In this document: piece after piece, positions 1 through 7,575 of the stretch
Position numbering within the stretch: the first letter of the stretch is position 1
Layout: each line of letters opens with the position of its first letter
From: Bradyrhizobium sp. Arg816
Lineage (GTDB): Bacteria; Pseudomonadota; Alphaproteobacteria; Rhizobiales; Xanthobacteraceae
Direction of reading: 5' to 3'
NCBI RefSeq assembly: GCF_029989365.1
Contig: NZ_JAPRAQ010000024.1
Span: 62,001-126,000 of the forward strand
DNA: 64,000 bases
Made by a program: the position numbers and the translations under genes
The notes under the pieces: model-generated
The model's database searches: none
The model's input: only the letters and a program-made list of their open reading frames with translations
Told to the model about the DNA's origin: nothing

Positions 1-242
1 AGCTGATCCTGCACGGGCACGACCACATTCATTCGACGATGTGGTTCGAGGGCCCCAACGGCAACATCCCCGCGGTCGGCGTGCCGTCGGCCTCCGCGCT
101 CGCCCACGGGCGTTACCCGGCGGCAGCGTATAATTTGTTCACGATCGAGAAAGACAATGCCGGCTGGCGCTGCGAGCAGACGGTTCGTGGCCTCGGATCC
201 GGATTTCAGATCCGGCAGATCAAGCAGGCAAGGTTGATCTAG
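1..242 (+). CDS. Metallophosphoesterase, C-terminal fragment (partial at window edge)
   Basis: Only the last 79 or so codons are inside the window; the frame enters at base 3 and stops with TAG at 240-242. The visible start of the fragment reads LILHGHDHIHST. GHxH is the last metal-binding motif of calcineurin-like phosphoesterases, where the histidines help hold the two-metal centre. What follows (PAVGVPSASA, then a final beta-strand region) fits the tail of bacterial metallophosphatases of this group. Substrate cannot be told from the fragment. It converges on the next gene with only 16 bp between the stop codons. Confidence 0.75.
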   Translation, partial: LILHGHDHIHSTMWFEGPNGNIPAVGVPSASALAHGRYPAAAYNLFTIEKDNAGWRCEQTVRGLGSGFQIRQIKQARLI

Positions 243-258
243 TTCGCCGGAGGGCGTC

Positions 259-813
259 TCACCAGCTCCGCAGCGCCGCCAGCACAGCGAGGCCGAACAG
301 CGCGGCGGCGCCGAGCACAAACCCGAACACGAACGGCCAGAGGCGCGAGCGGCGCGGCGGCTCGGCGGCCGCGGGCTTCGGCTCCGGCGGGACCACCATG
401 GCGTGCTCGCGTTCGATCATGCGGCGGGCGACGTAGTCGGTCACGGCTTCGACGATCGCCGCGGTGTCGTGCGATTCGGCGAGCACGATGCGGCCGAAGC
501 GGGTGTCCTGGACGAAGCGATACATCCGCTTGTCGCGCCCCATCACGATGTGTGCGACGACGTCGATCCAGAGCCTGGGCGTATCGCCCTGGCTGATTCC
601 GCGATCGAACAGATCGATCTTATCAGGCACCTGCGCGAACAGGGGATCGAGCGCGTCGTTGAGGATTTCCAGCCGCGCCACCTCGGCGTCGCGCAAATCG
701 ACGACCACACCGGTGCGGTCGGCGGCCTCGATCCGTGCGCGCAGCAGCGCGTCGCGCAGCCGCACCGGGCGCGGCTGGATGGGATGGGTCCCGCTGGTCT
801 CAGGCTCTGACAT
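259..813 (-). CDS. Conserved hypothetical protein with C-terminal membrane anchor
   Basis: A 184-residue protein with no catalytic motif I recognise. Residues 1-135 look soluble and mixed alpha/beta. A Pro/Ala/Glu-rich linker follows at about 140-152, then a basic PPRRSR stretch and one hydrophobic helix at about 158-181 ending in RSW. This is the layout of a tail-anchored inner-membrane protein with its domain in the cytoplasm. The ATG at 813 begins MSEPETSGTH. It lies downstream of the isocitrate lyase and DUF4170 genes on the same strand, but a 275 bp gap with a palindromic repeat makes co-transcription uncertain. Function unknown. Confidence 0.7.
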   Translation of the reverse strand: MSEPETSGTHPIQPRPVRLRDALLRARIEAADRTGVVVDLRDAEVARLEILNDALDPLFAQVPDKIDLFDRGISQGDTPRLWIDVVAHIVMGRDKRMYRFVQDTRFGRIVLAESHDTAAIVEAVTDYVARRMIEREHAMVVPPEPKPAAAEPPRRSRLWPFVFGFVLGAAALFGLAVLAALRSW

Positions 814-1028
814 TGTCGGCCTCGTCCTCGACTTTCCCCCATTAACCTATCAGCAACCAAACCCTCCGCAAAGGGTCCACAATTCCAGAGACTTACACCG
901 CCCACAGCCGATTGACCTGTGCCAAAAACAGACGATCCCACCCGGCTTGCGCCGGATGAGACCCTCCGTCCTTGGACGTTTCTTGATTCGATCGTGATGC
1001 GATCACGCATCACGATCTAATTTTGTTT

Positions 1029-1077
1029 GAGCATGATCCTCTCGGAAAACCGGTTCCCACTTTTCCGGATCATGCTC
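1029..1077. repeat. 49-bp palindromic intergenic repeat
   Basis: GAGCATGATCC at 1029-1039 is mirrored by GGATCATGCTC at 1067-1077, and the interior (GGAAAACCGGTTCCC, ACTTTTCC) carries further partial symmetry. Elements of this sequence type are scattered between genes in Bradyrhizobium and relatives (established knowledge, recalled, not searched). It sits 12 bp beyond the stop of the DUF4170 gene, so it may act as a transcript-end hairpin. Confidence 0.7.
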
Positions 1078-1088
1078 CAAGGCAGCCG

Positions 1089-1298
1089 TCAGGCCGAGAC
1101 CCGCGACGGCTCTTCCACGATCGAGAAGCGGACGCCGGCCTTGTGGCGGTTTTCTTCCGAGACGGTGCGCCAGGCTTCCTCGGCTTCCGTGCGGGTCTTG
1201 AACGGACCCTGCACCTGGGCGGAGCCTTCCACCAGCTTGTGGAAGTTCATCGAACCGAACTCGCCGCCGATCACCCAGAAATTGCTGCCTTTGGTCAT
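1089..1298 (-). CDS. DUF4170 domain protein
   Basis: A 69-residue protein starting MTKGSNFWVIGGEF. The FWVIGGE opening, a central GPF segment, an EAEEAW helix and a closing RFSIVEE strand match the small DUF4170 family of alphaproteobacteria, whose function is not known. The start at 1298 has a good ribosome binding site (AAGAGGAGACTGACA just upstream on the minus strand). It lies 30 bp after the isocitrate lyase stop and is probably expressed with it. Confidence 0.8.
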   Translation of the reverse strand: MTKGSNFWVIGGEFGSMNFHKLVEGSAQVQGPFKTRTEAEEAWRTVSEENRHKAGVRFSIVEEPSRVSA

Positions 1299-1328
1299 TG
1301 TCAGTCTCCTCTTGGATAGCGTGGTGCG

Positions 1329-2963
1329 TTAGCCGAACTGGTTCATCGTGTTGTGGGTGCCGCCCGCCTTCAGGGCAGCCTCGCCGGCGAAGTATTCCTT
1401 GTGGTCGTCGCCGATGTCGGAGCCGGCCATGTTCTGATGCTTGGCGCAGGCGATACCCTGGCGGATCTCGGCGCGCTGCACGTTCTTCACGTAGCCGAGC
1501 ATGCCCTGGTCGCCGAAATATTCCTTCGCCAGATTGTCGGTCGACAGCGCCGCCGTGTGATAGGTCGGCAACGTGATCAGGTGATGGAAGATGCCGGCAC
1601 GCTTGGCTGAGTCGGCCTGGAAGGTGCGGATGCGCTCGTCGGCTTCCTTCGCCAGCGGCGTATCGTCGTATTCTGGCTTCATCAGCTCGGCGCGGTTGTA
1701 CTTGCTGACGTCCTGGCCGGCTTCCTTCATCGCGTCGTAGACCTGCCAACGGAAGTTGATGGTCCAGTTGAACGACGGCGAGTTGTTGTAGGCCAGCTTC
1801 GCGTTCGGAACCACCTTGCGGATCCGGTCGACCATCTTGGCGATCTGCTCGATATGCGGCTTCTCGGTCTCGATCCAGAGCAGGTCGGCGCCGTTCTGCA
1901 GCGAGGTGATGCTGTCGAGCACGCAGCGGTCTTCGCCGGTGCCGGGACGGAACTGGTAGAGATTGGAGGGCAGCCGCTTCGGACGCATCATCTTGCCGTC
2001 GCGGTTGATGATGACATCACCGTTGCGGGCGTTCGCGGCCGTGACTTCCTCGCAATCCAGGAAGCTGTTGTACTGGTCGCCGAGATCACCAGGCTTGTGG
2101 CTGACGGCGATCTGCTGCGTCAGGCCGGCGCCGAGCGAGTCGGTGCGGGTCACGATGACGCCGTCTTCGACGCCGAGCTCGAGGAAGGCGTGGCGGCAGG
2201 CGCGGATCTTCGCGATGAACACCTCGTGCGGCACGGTGACCTTGCCGTCCTGGTGACCGCACTGCTTCTCGTCCGAGACCTGGTTCTCGATCTGGAGCGC
2301 GCAGGCGCCCGCTTCGATCATCTTCTTGGCGAGCAGATAGGTCGCCTCCGCGTTGCCGAAGCCGGCGTCGATGTCGGCGATGACGGGCACGACATGGGTC
2401 TGGAAGTTGTCGATCTTCTCGATCAGCTCCTTCTCGCGGGTCTTGTCGCCTTCCTTGCGCGCCTTATCGAGGCTGCGGAAGATGTCGTTCATCTCGCGCG
2501 AGTCGGCCTGACGCAGGAAGGTGTAGAGCTCCTCGATCAGGGCGGGCACCGAGGTCTTCTCGTGCATCGACTGGTCGGGCAGGGGGCCGAATTCGGAGCG
2601 CAGCGCCGCGATCATCCAGCCGGACAGGTACAGATAGGTGCGATCGGTCTTGCCGCCGAAGTGCTTCTTGACCGAGATCAGCTTCTGCTGGGCGATGAAG
2701 CCGTGCCAGCAGCCCAGCGACTGGGTGTACTTGGTCGGATCGTTGTCATAGGCCGCCATGTCGGCCCGCATCAGCGCCGCGGTGTAGCGGGCGATGTCCA
2801 GACCGGTCTTGAAGCGGTTCTGCAAGCGCATGCGCGCGACGGCCTCGGCGGACACCCCGTTCCAGGTCGGCTGGGTCTTGAGGAGCGCCTGGGCCGCCTT
2901 AATCTCGCTCTGATACGAGGCCGGGCTCTGCAGGGCGTTGATGCCACGGGGCTGGTAATTCAT
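1329..2963 (-). CDS. aceA: Isocitrate lyase
   Basis: Cleaves isocitrate into glyoxylate and succinate, the first step of the glyoxylate shunt, in the cytoplasm. The 544-residue protein has the active-site loop KQCGH at 233-237 (Cys235 catalytic). The Gln in place of the usual second Lys/Arg, and the length over 530, place it in the longer isocitrate lyase subfamily. Metal/substrate residues are visible in VIADIDAGFGN (about 194-204) and CALQIENQ (about 221-228). An in-frame ATG exists at 3038, but the ATG at 2963 (MNYQPRGINA) is preferred: GAAAGGATC lies at good distance and family members begin there. It is divergent from a RamB/ScfR-like regulator, which is its likely regulator. Confidence 0.95.
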   Translation of the reverse strand: MNYQPRGINALQSPASYQSEIKAAQALLKTQPTWNGVSAEAVARMRLQNRFKTGLDIARYTAALMRADMAAYDNDPTKYTQSLGCWHGFIAQQKLISVKKHFGGKTDRTYLYLSGWMIAALRSEFGPLPDQSMHEKTSVPALIEELYTFLRQADSREMNDIFRSLDKARKEGDKTREKELIEKIDNFQTHVVPVIADIDAGFGNAEATYLLAKKMIEAGACALQIENQVSDEKQCGHQDGKVTVPHEVFIAKIRACRHAFLELGVEDGVIVTRTDSLGAGLTQQIAVSHKPGDLGDQYNSFLDCEEVTAANARNGDVIINRDGKMMRPKRLPSNLYQFRPGTGEDRCVLDSITSLQNGADLLWIETEKPHIEQIAKMVDRIRKVVPNAKLAYNNSPSFNWTINFRWQVYDAMKEAGQDVSKYNRAELMKPEYDDTPLAKEADERIRTFQADSAKRAGIFHHLITLPTYHTAALSTDNLAKEYFGDQGMLGYVKNVQRAEIRQGIACAKHQNMAGSDIGDDHKEYFAGEAALKAGGTHNTMNQFG

Positions 2964-3090
2964 CTGACGATCCTTTCGCTGATGACAACTCAACTTGTCA
3001 TCGACATTTTTGACAGTGCATTGCGAAATGCGTGTCATGAGCTAAACGCTAGAAAGCGAAGTTCGTACAGAGGCCTTGTATTCGAATGGT

Positions 3091-3145
3091 GATGTCATGT
3101 AACATCAGAACATGTAATAGATGTTATTTTGTAAATCTTGTAAAT
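3091..3145. promoter_or_regulatory. Candidate operator region between aceA and its divergent regulator
   Basis: The 240 bp between the two starts is much more AT-rich than its surroundings. It holds GATGT-catgta-ACATC (3091-3106), a wider AACATC...GATGTT pair (3101-3106 and 3120-3125), and two copies of TTGTAAAT 9 bp apart (3129-3136 and 3138-3145). RamB-type regulators of isocitrate lyase bind short AT-rich motifs containing TTTGCAAA-like sequence, and the TTGTAAAT pair resembles this. The binding role is inferred. Confidence 0.4.
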
Positions 3146-3203
3146 AATATACGTCAGTAAGACTGCCCTTGATGCGTCTGTCATTCCCTTGGGAGATCTG
3201 AAA

Positions 3204-4649
3204 ATGCCCGCCGTATCCGGGAAGAAACTGTTCGTCGGCCCGCGTTTCCGGCGGATCCGGCAGCAATTGGGGCTGTCGCAGACCCAGATCGCCGAGGGGC
3301 TCGGGATCTCGCCGAGCTACGTCAACCTGATCGAGCGCAACCAGCGCCCGGTGACGGCCCAGATCCTGCTGCGACTGGCCGAGACCTATGACCTCGACCT
3401 GCGCGACCTCGCGACCGCCGATGAGGACCGCTTCTTCGCCGAGCTGAACGAGATCTTCTCCGATCCGCTGTTCCGCCAGATCGACGTTCCCAAGCAGGAA
3501 CTGCGCGACCTCGCCGAGCTCTGTCCCGGCGTCACCCATGCGCTGCAGCGGCTCTATGCCGCCTATGCCGAGGCACGCCAGGGCGAGACCTTGGCCGCGG
3601 CGCAGATGGCCGACCGCGACGTCGGCACGCGCTATGAGGCCAATCCCGTTGAGCGCGTGCGCGAGCTGATCGAGGCCAACCGCAACTATTTTCCGGAGCT
3701 GGAGCAGGCCGCGGAGACGCTTCGCGACGAACTGAACGTGCCGGCCGAAGGGCTCTATGCCGCGCTCGCCGCACGCCTGCGCGAAAAGCATTCGATCCAG
3801 ACCCGCATCATGCCGGTCGACGTGATGCGTGAGACGCTCAGGCGTTTCGACCGCCATCGCCGCCAGCTCTTGATCTCCGAGTTGGTCGATCCGCCCGGCC
3901 GCGCGTTCCAGCTCGCCTTCCAGCTCGGCCTGGGCGAATGCGCGCAGCATCTGGAGACCATCATCGGCCGTGCCGGCCCGCTCGACGACGCGCCGCGCCG
4001 CCTGTTCCGCATCACGCTCGCCAACTATTTTGCGGCGGCCGTGATGATGCCCTACCCGGCATTCCTGGCCGCGGCGGAGGCCTTGAACTACGACATCCAC
4101 GTGCTGGCGCAGCGCTTCAATTCCGGCTTCGAGCAGGTCTGCCATCGCCTCACCACGCTGCAACGGCCGAACGCGCGCGGCATTCCGTTCTTCCTGCTGC
4201 GCGTCGACAATGCCGGCAACGTGTCGAAACGCTTTTCGTCCGGCACGTTCCCGTTCTCGAAATTCGGCGGCACCTGTCCGTTGTGGAACGTGCACTCGAC
4301 CTTCGACACGCCGGATCGCCTGTTGAAGCAGGTGATCGAGCTGTCCGACGGCACGCGCTATTTCTCGATCGCGCAGATGGTGCGACGCCCCGTCGCGCCG
4401 CATCCGCTGCCGCAGCCGCGCTTCGCCATCGGCCTCGGCTGCGAGATCCGTCACGCCGCCCGCCTCGTCTACGCCTCCGGCCTGGATTTGGAGAAAACGG
4501 AGGGCACGCCGATCGGCGTCAACTGCCGCCTCTGCGAGCGCGAAAACTGCGCCCAGCGCGCCGAGCCGCCGATCACGCGCACGCTGATTTTGGATGAGAC
4601 GACAAGGCGGGTGAGCTCGTTTGCATTTTCGAATGCACGGGAGTTGTGA
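3204..4649 (+). CDS. XRE-family short-chain fatty acyl regulator (ScfR/RamB-like)
   Basis: A 481-residue transcription factor. Residues about 11-70 form a Cro/CI-type helix-turn-helix (LGLSQTQIAEGLGISPSYVN). The middle (about 150-340) is an ImmA/IrrE-like sensor domain without an HExxH zinc site, containing the family segment ANYFAAAVMMPY. The C-terminal region (DUF2083 type) carries a Cys cluster, CRLCERENC. This is the architecture of RamB of Corynebacterium, which controls isocitrate lyase, and of related propionate/acetate regulators. A TTG start at 3189 is possible, but the ATG at 3204 is better placed behind GGGAG. Its divergence from aceA supports control of the glyoxylate shunt; the ligand is inferred to be a short-chain acyl-CoA. 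Confidence 0.87.
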   Translation: MPAVSGKKLFVGPRFRRIRQQLGLSQTQIAEGLGISPSYVNLIERNQRPVTAQILLRLAETYDLDLRDLATADEDRFFAELNEIFSDPLFRQIDVPKQELRDLAELCPGVTHALQRLYAAYAEARQGETLAAAQMADRDVGTRYEANPVERVRELIEANRNYFPELEQAAETLRDELNVPAEGLYAALAARLREKHSIQTRIMPVDVMRETLRRFDRHRRQLLISELVDPPGRAFQLAFQLGLGECAQHLETIIGRAGPLDDAPRRLFRITLANYFAAAVMMPYPAFLAAAEALNYDIHVLAQRFNSGFEQVCHRLTTLQRPNARGIPFFLLRVDNAGNVSKRFSSGTFPFSKFGGTCPLWNVHSTFDTPDRLLKQVIELSDGTRYFSIAQMVRRPVAPHPLPQPRFAIGLGCEIRHAARLVYASGLDLEKTEGTPIGVNCRLCERENCAQRAEPPITRTLILDETTRRVSSFAFSNAREL

Positions 4650-4662
4650 GGGGGGCTCCGCT

Positions 4663-4762
4663 GTCATGCCCCGCGAAGGCGGGGCATCCAGTACGCCGCG
4701 GCCCATCGGCTCCATCACTGCTGTCACGGAGTACTGGATCGCCCGCCTTCGCGGGCGATGAC
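4663..4762. repeat. Palindromic intergenic repeat, family A copy 1
   Basis: Begins GTCATGCCCCGC and ends GCGGGCGATGAC, with nested hairpins (CCCCGCgaaGGCGGGG on the left, GCCCGCcttcGCGGGC on the right) and CCAGTA/TACTGGAT inner arms. Two more members occur at 10179 and 12231. Lies between the regulator gene and the next gene, which converge. Confidence 0.85.
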
Positions 4763-4797
4763 AGCGGAAGATGTGGCCTGACTGACCCGCCTAACAC

Positions 4798-5091
4798 CTA
4801 CGCCAGCGTATGCACGATCACCGGCCCGGCTGCGGCGCTCGCATGCCCTGCGAGCAGCGGCCCCAGATCCTTCTCGATCCAGGCGATCGCGCGCCGGTTC
4901 GCCTCCTCCGCCTGCTCGAACTTGTCGAAGATGGAGATCGCGGTGACCGTGTCGTCGCCGGCATAGACGACGTAATAGGCGCGGAAACCGTCGACGTCGC
5001 TGATGATCGGAACGGCGCCGTCCTTGATGCGGCGCGCCAGCTCTTCGGCGCTCCCGCTTTTCGCCTTGGCCTGACGGATGGCGGCATACAT
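4798..5091 (-). CDS. Conserved hypothetical protein, possible antibiotic-biosynthesis-monooxygenase-like fold
   Basis: A 97-residue soluble protein (MYAAIRQAKA start). The central stretch FRAYYVVYAGDDTVTAISIF followed by a helix with FEQAEEANRRA resembles the beta-alpha-beta layout of small ABM-like ferredoxin-fold proteins, but no catalytic residues are identifiable, so the fold is a guess. The ATG at 5091 has a GGAGGAT ribosome binding site close upstream. It converges with the ScfR-like gene and is flanked by a family A repeat. Confidence 0.6.
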   Translation of the reverse strand: MYAAIRQAKAKSGSAEELARRIKDGAVPIISDVDGFRAYYVVYAGDDTVTAISIFDKFEQAEEANRRAIAWIEKDLGPLLAGHASAAAGPVIVHTLA

Positions 5092-5316
5092 GGCATCCTC
5101 CTCCGGCTATTGCTGTCGGGCATGGTGCCCGGCTTCGATCCTACGCCGAAGCGCGCGACCAATCCACGCTTGGTTAACCCGGCACTAATCGGTCTCCGCG
5201 ATCTGCAACCAACGGTTAAGCACGCCTCAACATCGCTGCCCTAGTCTCGCCGCACTCACTTTTCGCAAACGGCGGCGGCCTATCCTGCCGGGTGAAGTGA
5301 CATCAGGGGGTTCATC

Positions 5317-6123
5317 ATGCGCGTTGCGCTGCTGCTGACCGCGACCGTTGTGGGCGCGCTCTTCGCCAATCCATCCCATGCCGGATCGCTCGACGCGTCG
5401 GCCGGGGCAGCGCAGGCGCTGCCGCCGGGCTTCCAGAGCTACCGCGGCTACATGTTCGACCTGACGGAGAATTCCGAGCGCAAGGACGTCGACAAGCTCA
5501 CCGACAATCTGAAGCAGCAGATCGACGTCGTCGAAGCTTCCGGCCTGTCGCCGCGCGTGCTCCGCTTCTTCCACACCGTTCCGATCGTCGCGAGCGAGCT
5601 CGCCTGCCTCGACGAAGGCGCCGCGACCGCGTGCTACGGCCGGGTCACACCGGACATCCAGCGCACCGCACCCCGGACGCTGACGGTCTGGGACCACGAC
5701 AAGCAGCGCTGGATCAATCCGAATGCCGTCGACCTCGCGGTCGATTCGGGCCTCGGCGTGATCATGCTGCGGCCGGACATGATGCGCTACGAGAAGGAAG
5801 CCGTGCTGCTGCACGAGCTGCTGCACGCCTATCACGCGCGGCTGTTGCCGGACGGCTACGCCAACAAGGGCGTGATCGGCTATTTCGCCCTTGCCAAGTC
5901 CAAGGACCTGTTGCCCAAGGAATCCTATGCGCTGAAGAATCCCATGGAATTCTTTGCCGTGACCGCCAGCATCTTCCTGGCCGGCAAGAGCGAATTCCAC
6001 GACCCGAAGTCGCGCGAGGCGCTCAAGGAGAAGATGCCGGACTATTACAAATATCTGGTCGGCGTGTTCGGCTTCGACCCCGATCCGGCACCGGCGAGCG
6101 GTCCGGTTGCCTCGCTGAAGTAA
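5317..6123 (+). CDS. Secreted protein with HExxH metalloprotease-like motif
   Basis: A 268-residue protein with a signal peptide (residues 1 to about 22, cleavage near SHA/GS), so probably periplasmic or exported. Residues 166-173 read HELLHAYH, an HExxH zinc motif with an additional downstream His, set in a hydrophobic helix (EAVLLHELLHAYH) as in zincin metallopeptidases. A downstream Glu in NPMEFFAV could be the third ligand (inference). The C-terminus is Pro/Ala-rich. GGGG ahead of the ATG at 5317 serves as ribosome binding site, and a strong terminator follows the stop. I do not recognise a named family. Confidence 0.65.
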   Translation: MRVALLLTATVVGALFANPSHAGSLDASAGAAQALPPGFQSYRGYMFDLTENSERKDVDKLTDNLKQQIDVVEASGLSPRVLRFFHTVPIVASELACLDEGAATACYGRVTPDIQRTAPRTLTVWDHDKQRWINPNAVDLAVDSGLGVIMLRPDMMRYEKEAVLLHELLHAYHARLLPDGYANKGVIGYFALAKSKDLLPKESYALKNPMEFFAVTASIFLAGKSEFHDPKSREALKEKMPDYYKYLVGVFGFDPDPAPASGPVASLK

Positions 6124-6148
6124 GGCGCCTGCGCCAAGCCACCTCAGA

Positions 6149-6176
6149 AAGCCGCGCAAAAATGCGCGGCTTTTTT
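6149..6176 (+). terminator. Rho-independent terminator
   Basis: AAGCCGCGC (6149-6157), loop of six bases, GCGCGGCTT (6164-6172), then a run of T to 6176. It is 25 bp past the stop of the HExxH protein gene. Confidence 0.9.
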
Positions 6177-6285
6177 GGTTTGGGTACCGGAAGCTGCGGA
6201 TGACGCACCGCCGGGAATTGCCAAGGCGGGGCCCGATCTGCATAGTCCCGCGCGCATCGATACCGTTTTAAGAGGATAGAACAAC

Positions 6286-6639
6286 ATGGCGGACGCCGAC
6301 CTGGATGTCGTGATCCGGCAACTGGCCAGACAGCTGCATACGGGCCTTTTGACCCGCGCCAAGGAGCGGCGGGATCGCTTCAACGGCCTTGCGGCCAAGG
6401 CCAAGGGCAAGGAGACCGGCGACCGCTTCAAGATGATGGCCAAGGCCACGATGGAGCAGGCCACCGCCGCCGCCAAGCGCCTCCAGATGTCCGCCGACAA
6501 CGTCGCCGACAGCTACGCCCGCTCGATGCGAATCGCGGCCAGCACGCCGATCGCGGCGAAGGTGGAGAAAAAGGCGAAGGAGAAGCCTGAGAAGAAGGCC
6601 GCAAAGGCCAAGAAGGCGAAAGCCAAGAAAGCGAAATAA
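6286..6639 (+). CDS. Small basic protein with histone-H1-like Lys/Ala tail
   Basis: 117 residues starting MADADLDVVIRQ. The first 90 or so residues are helical and charged, with a repeated-helix feel (LTRAKERRDRFNGLAAKAKG; KATMEQATAAAKRLQ). The last 25 or so residues consist almost only of Lys, Ala, Glu and Pro (KKAKEKPEKKAAKAKKAK). Such tails bind nucleic acid in bacterial H1-like proteins, so a DNA- or RNA-binding role is possible but inferred. AAGAGGATAG upstream of the ATG is a good ribosome binding site. No named family recognised. Confidence 0.65.
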   Translation: MADADLDVVIRQLARQLHTGLLTRAKERRDRFNGLAAKAKGKETGDRFKMMAKATMEQATAAAKRLQMSADNVADSYARSMRIAASTPIAAKVEKKAKEKPEKKAAKAKKAKAKKAK

Positions 6640-6659
6640 GCGCGGCTCGCGCGCTTCAC

Positions 6660-6793
6660 CTCGCCCCGCTTGCGAGGAGAGGTCGGATCGTTCTTGCGAT
6701 CCGGGTGAGGGGGTACAGGTACCGCGACGGTCGCGCGTGTGGATAGAGCCCCTCGCCCCAACCCTCTCCCCGTAAGAACGGGGAGAGGGAGAA
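6660..6793. repeat. Intergenic repeat, CTCTCCCC/GGGGAGAG type
   Basis: Composite low-complexity palindrome containing GCTTGCGAGGAGAGGTCGGA on one side and CCCTCTCCCCGTAAGAACGG on the other, between two convergent genes. A shorter relative (CCCTCTCCCCTTGCGGGAGA) is at 23453. Confidence 0.65.
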
Positions 6794-6802
6794 AAACTCC
6801 TC

Positions 6803-7426
6803 TCACCGCCGCGGCTCGGCGCTCGCGAGCTCGGCGAGCTTGGCGCGCGCTGCGTCGCGGGTGCGGCCGTCCTTGCCGGCCGGCAGCGCGAGCGCGGCTT
6901 CGAAATCGGCGCGTGCGTCGTCGGCCTGGCCGCGGGCGAGGAAGGCAACGCCACGGTCGAGGCGGGCCTGCGCATCCGACGGGTCGAGACGGACCGCCGT
7001 GTTGTAGCTCAGGATGGCGCGATCGAGATCGCCGGTGGCCGCGAGCGCGAGACCGCGCTGGTGATAGGGCGCGGCGTGCCTGGGATCATGCGCGATCGCC
7101 TCGTCGTAATCCTCGATGGCAAGCTCCAGGTCGCCGTTCTGCAGGCGCGCCTGCGCCCGGTCGCGATACAGCGAGGCGCGGTTGGGATTGAGGTGGATGG
7201 CCTCGTCGAAATCCGCGATCGCCCGCCGCCAGTCGCCGTGGCGCAACGCGATCCGTCCGCGCCCTTCATAGGCGAAGGCGATCAGCGATCCGCGCAGCGG
7301 CGAGAAGCCGATCACGGCCGAGCAGATGTCGGGCTCGTCCTCGTCCCCGCAATTGACGACCGTGTGCGTGGACAGGCCAATGAGCACGCCCAGGACGATC
7401 AGCAATGGTACCGCAGCTTTGGTCAT
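6803..7426 (-). CDS. Membrane-anchored tetratricopeptide repeat protein
   Basis: 207 residues. The N-terminal hydrophobic stretch (residues 5-20) acts as an anchor or uncleaved signal, then a short segment with three Cys. About four TPR units run from residue 50 to 190, each with the A/G-x-Y...P spacing (for example AIADFDEAIHLNPNRASLY and AIEDYDEAIAHDPRHAAPY). TPR arrays are protein-protein interaction scaffolds; the partner is unknown. The N-terminus suggests it faces the periplasm. Start ATG at 7426. HtpX lies 149 bp downstream of this start on the same strand, so this gene may be read after it. Confidence 0.75.
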   Translation of the reverse strand: MTKAAVPLLIVLGVLIGLSTHTVVNCGDEDEPDICSAVIGFSPLRGSLIAFAYEGRGRIALRHGDWRRAIADFDEAIHLNPNRASLYRDRAQARLQNGDLELAIEDYDEAIAHDPRHAAPYHQRGLALAATGDLDRAILSYNTAVRLDPSDAQARLDRGVAFLARGQADDARADFEAALALPAGKDGRTRDAARAKLAELASAEPRR

Positions 7427-7575
7427 CTTCGACCGTGGCAGGCAAAGGGCCGGCCACGCATCCCCTTTCGAAGGAACAGTCTCGCCATGGTGTTAACACC
7501 GGCCGGGACCATCCTGTGTGCGCCAGGTCACAAAAGCTGGTCACAAAGCCGGGCGCGATTCCGGCCGGTTCCGCA

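Noticed and set aside
3105..4727. Minus-strand open frame opposite the ScfR-like regulator
   Set aside because: Shadow frame; the plus-strand gene has intact helix-turn-helix and family motifs.
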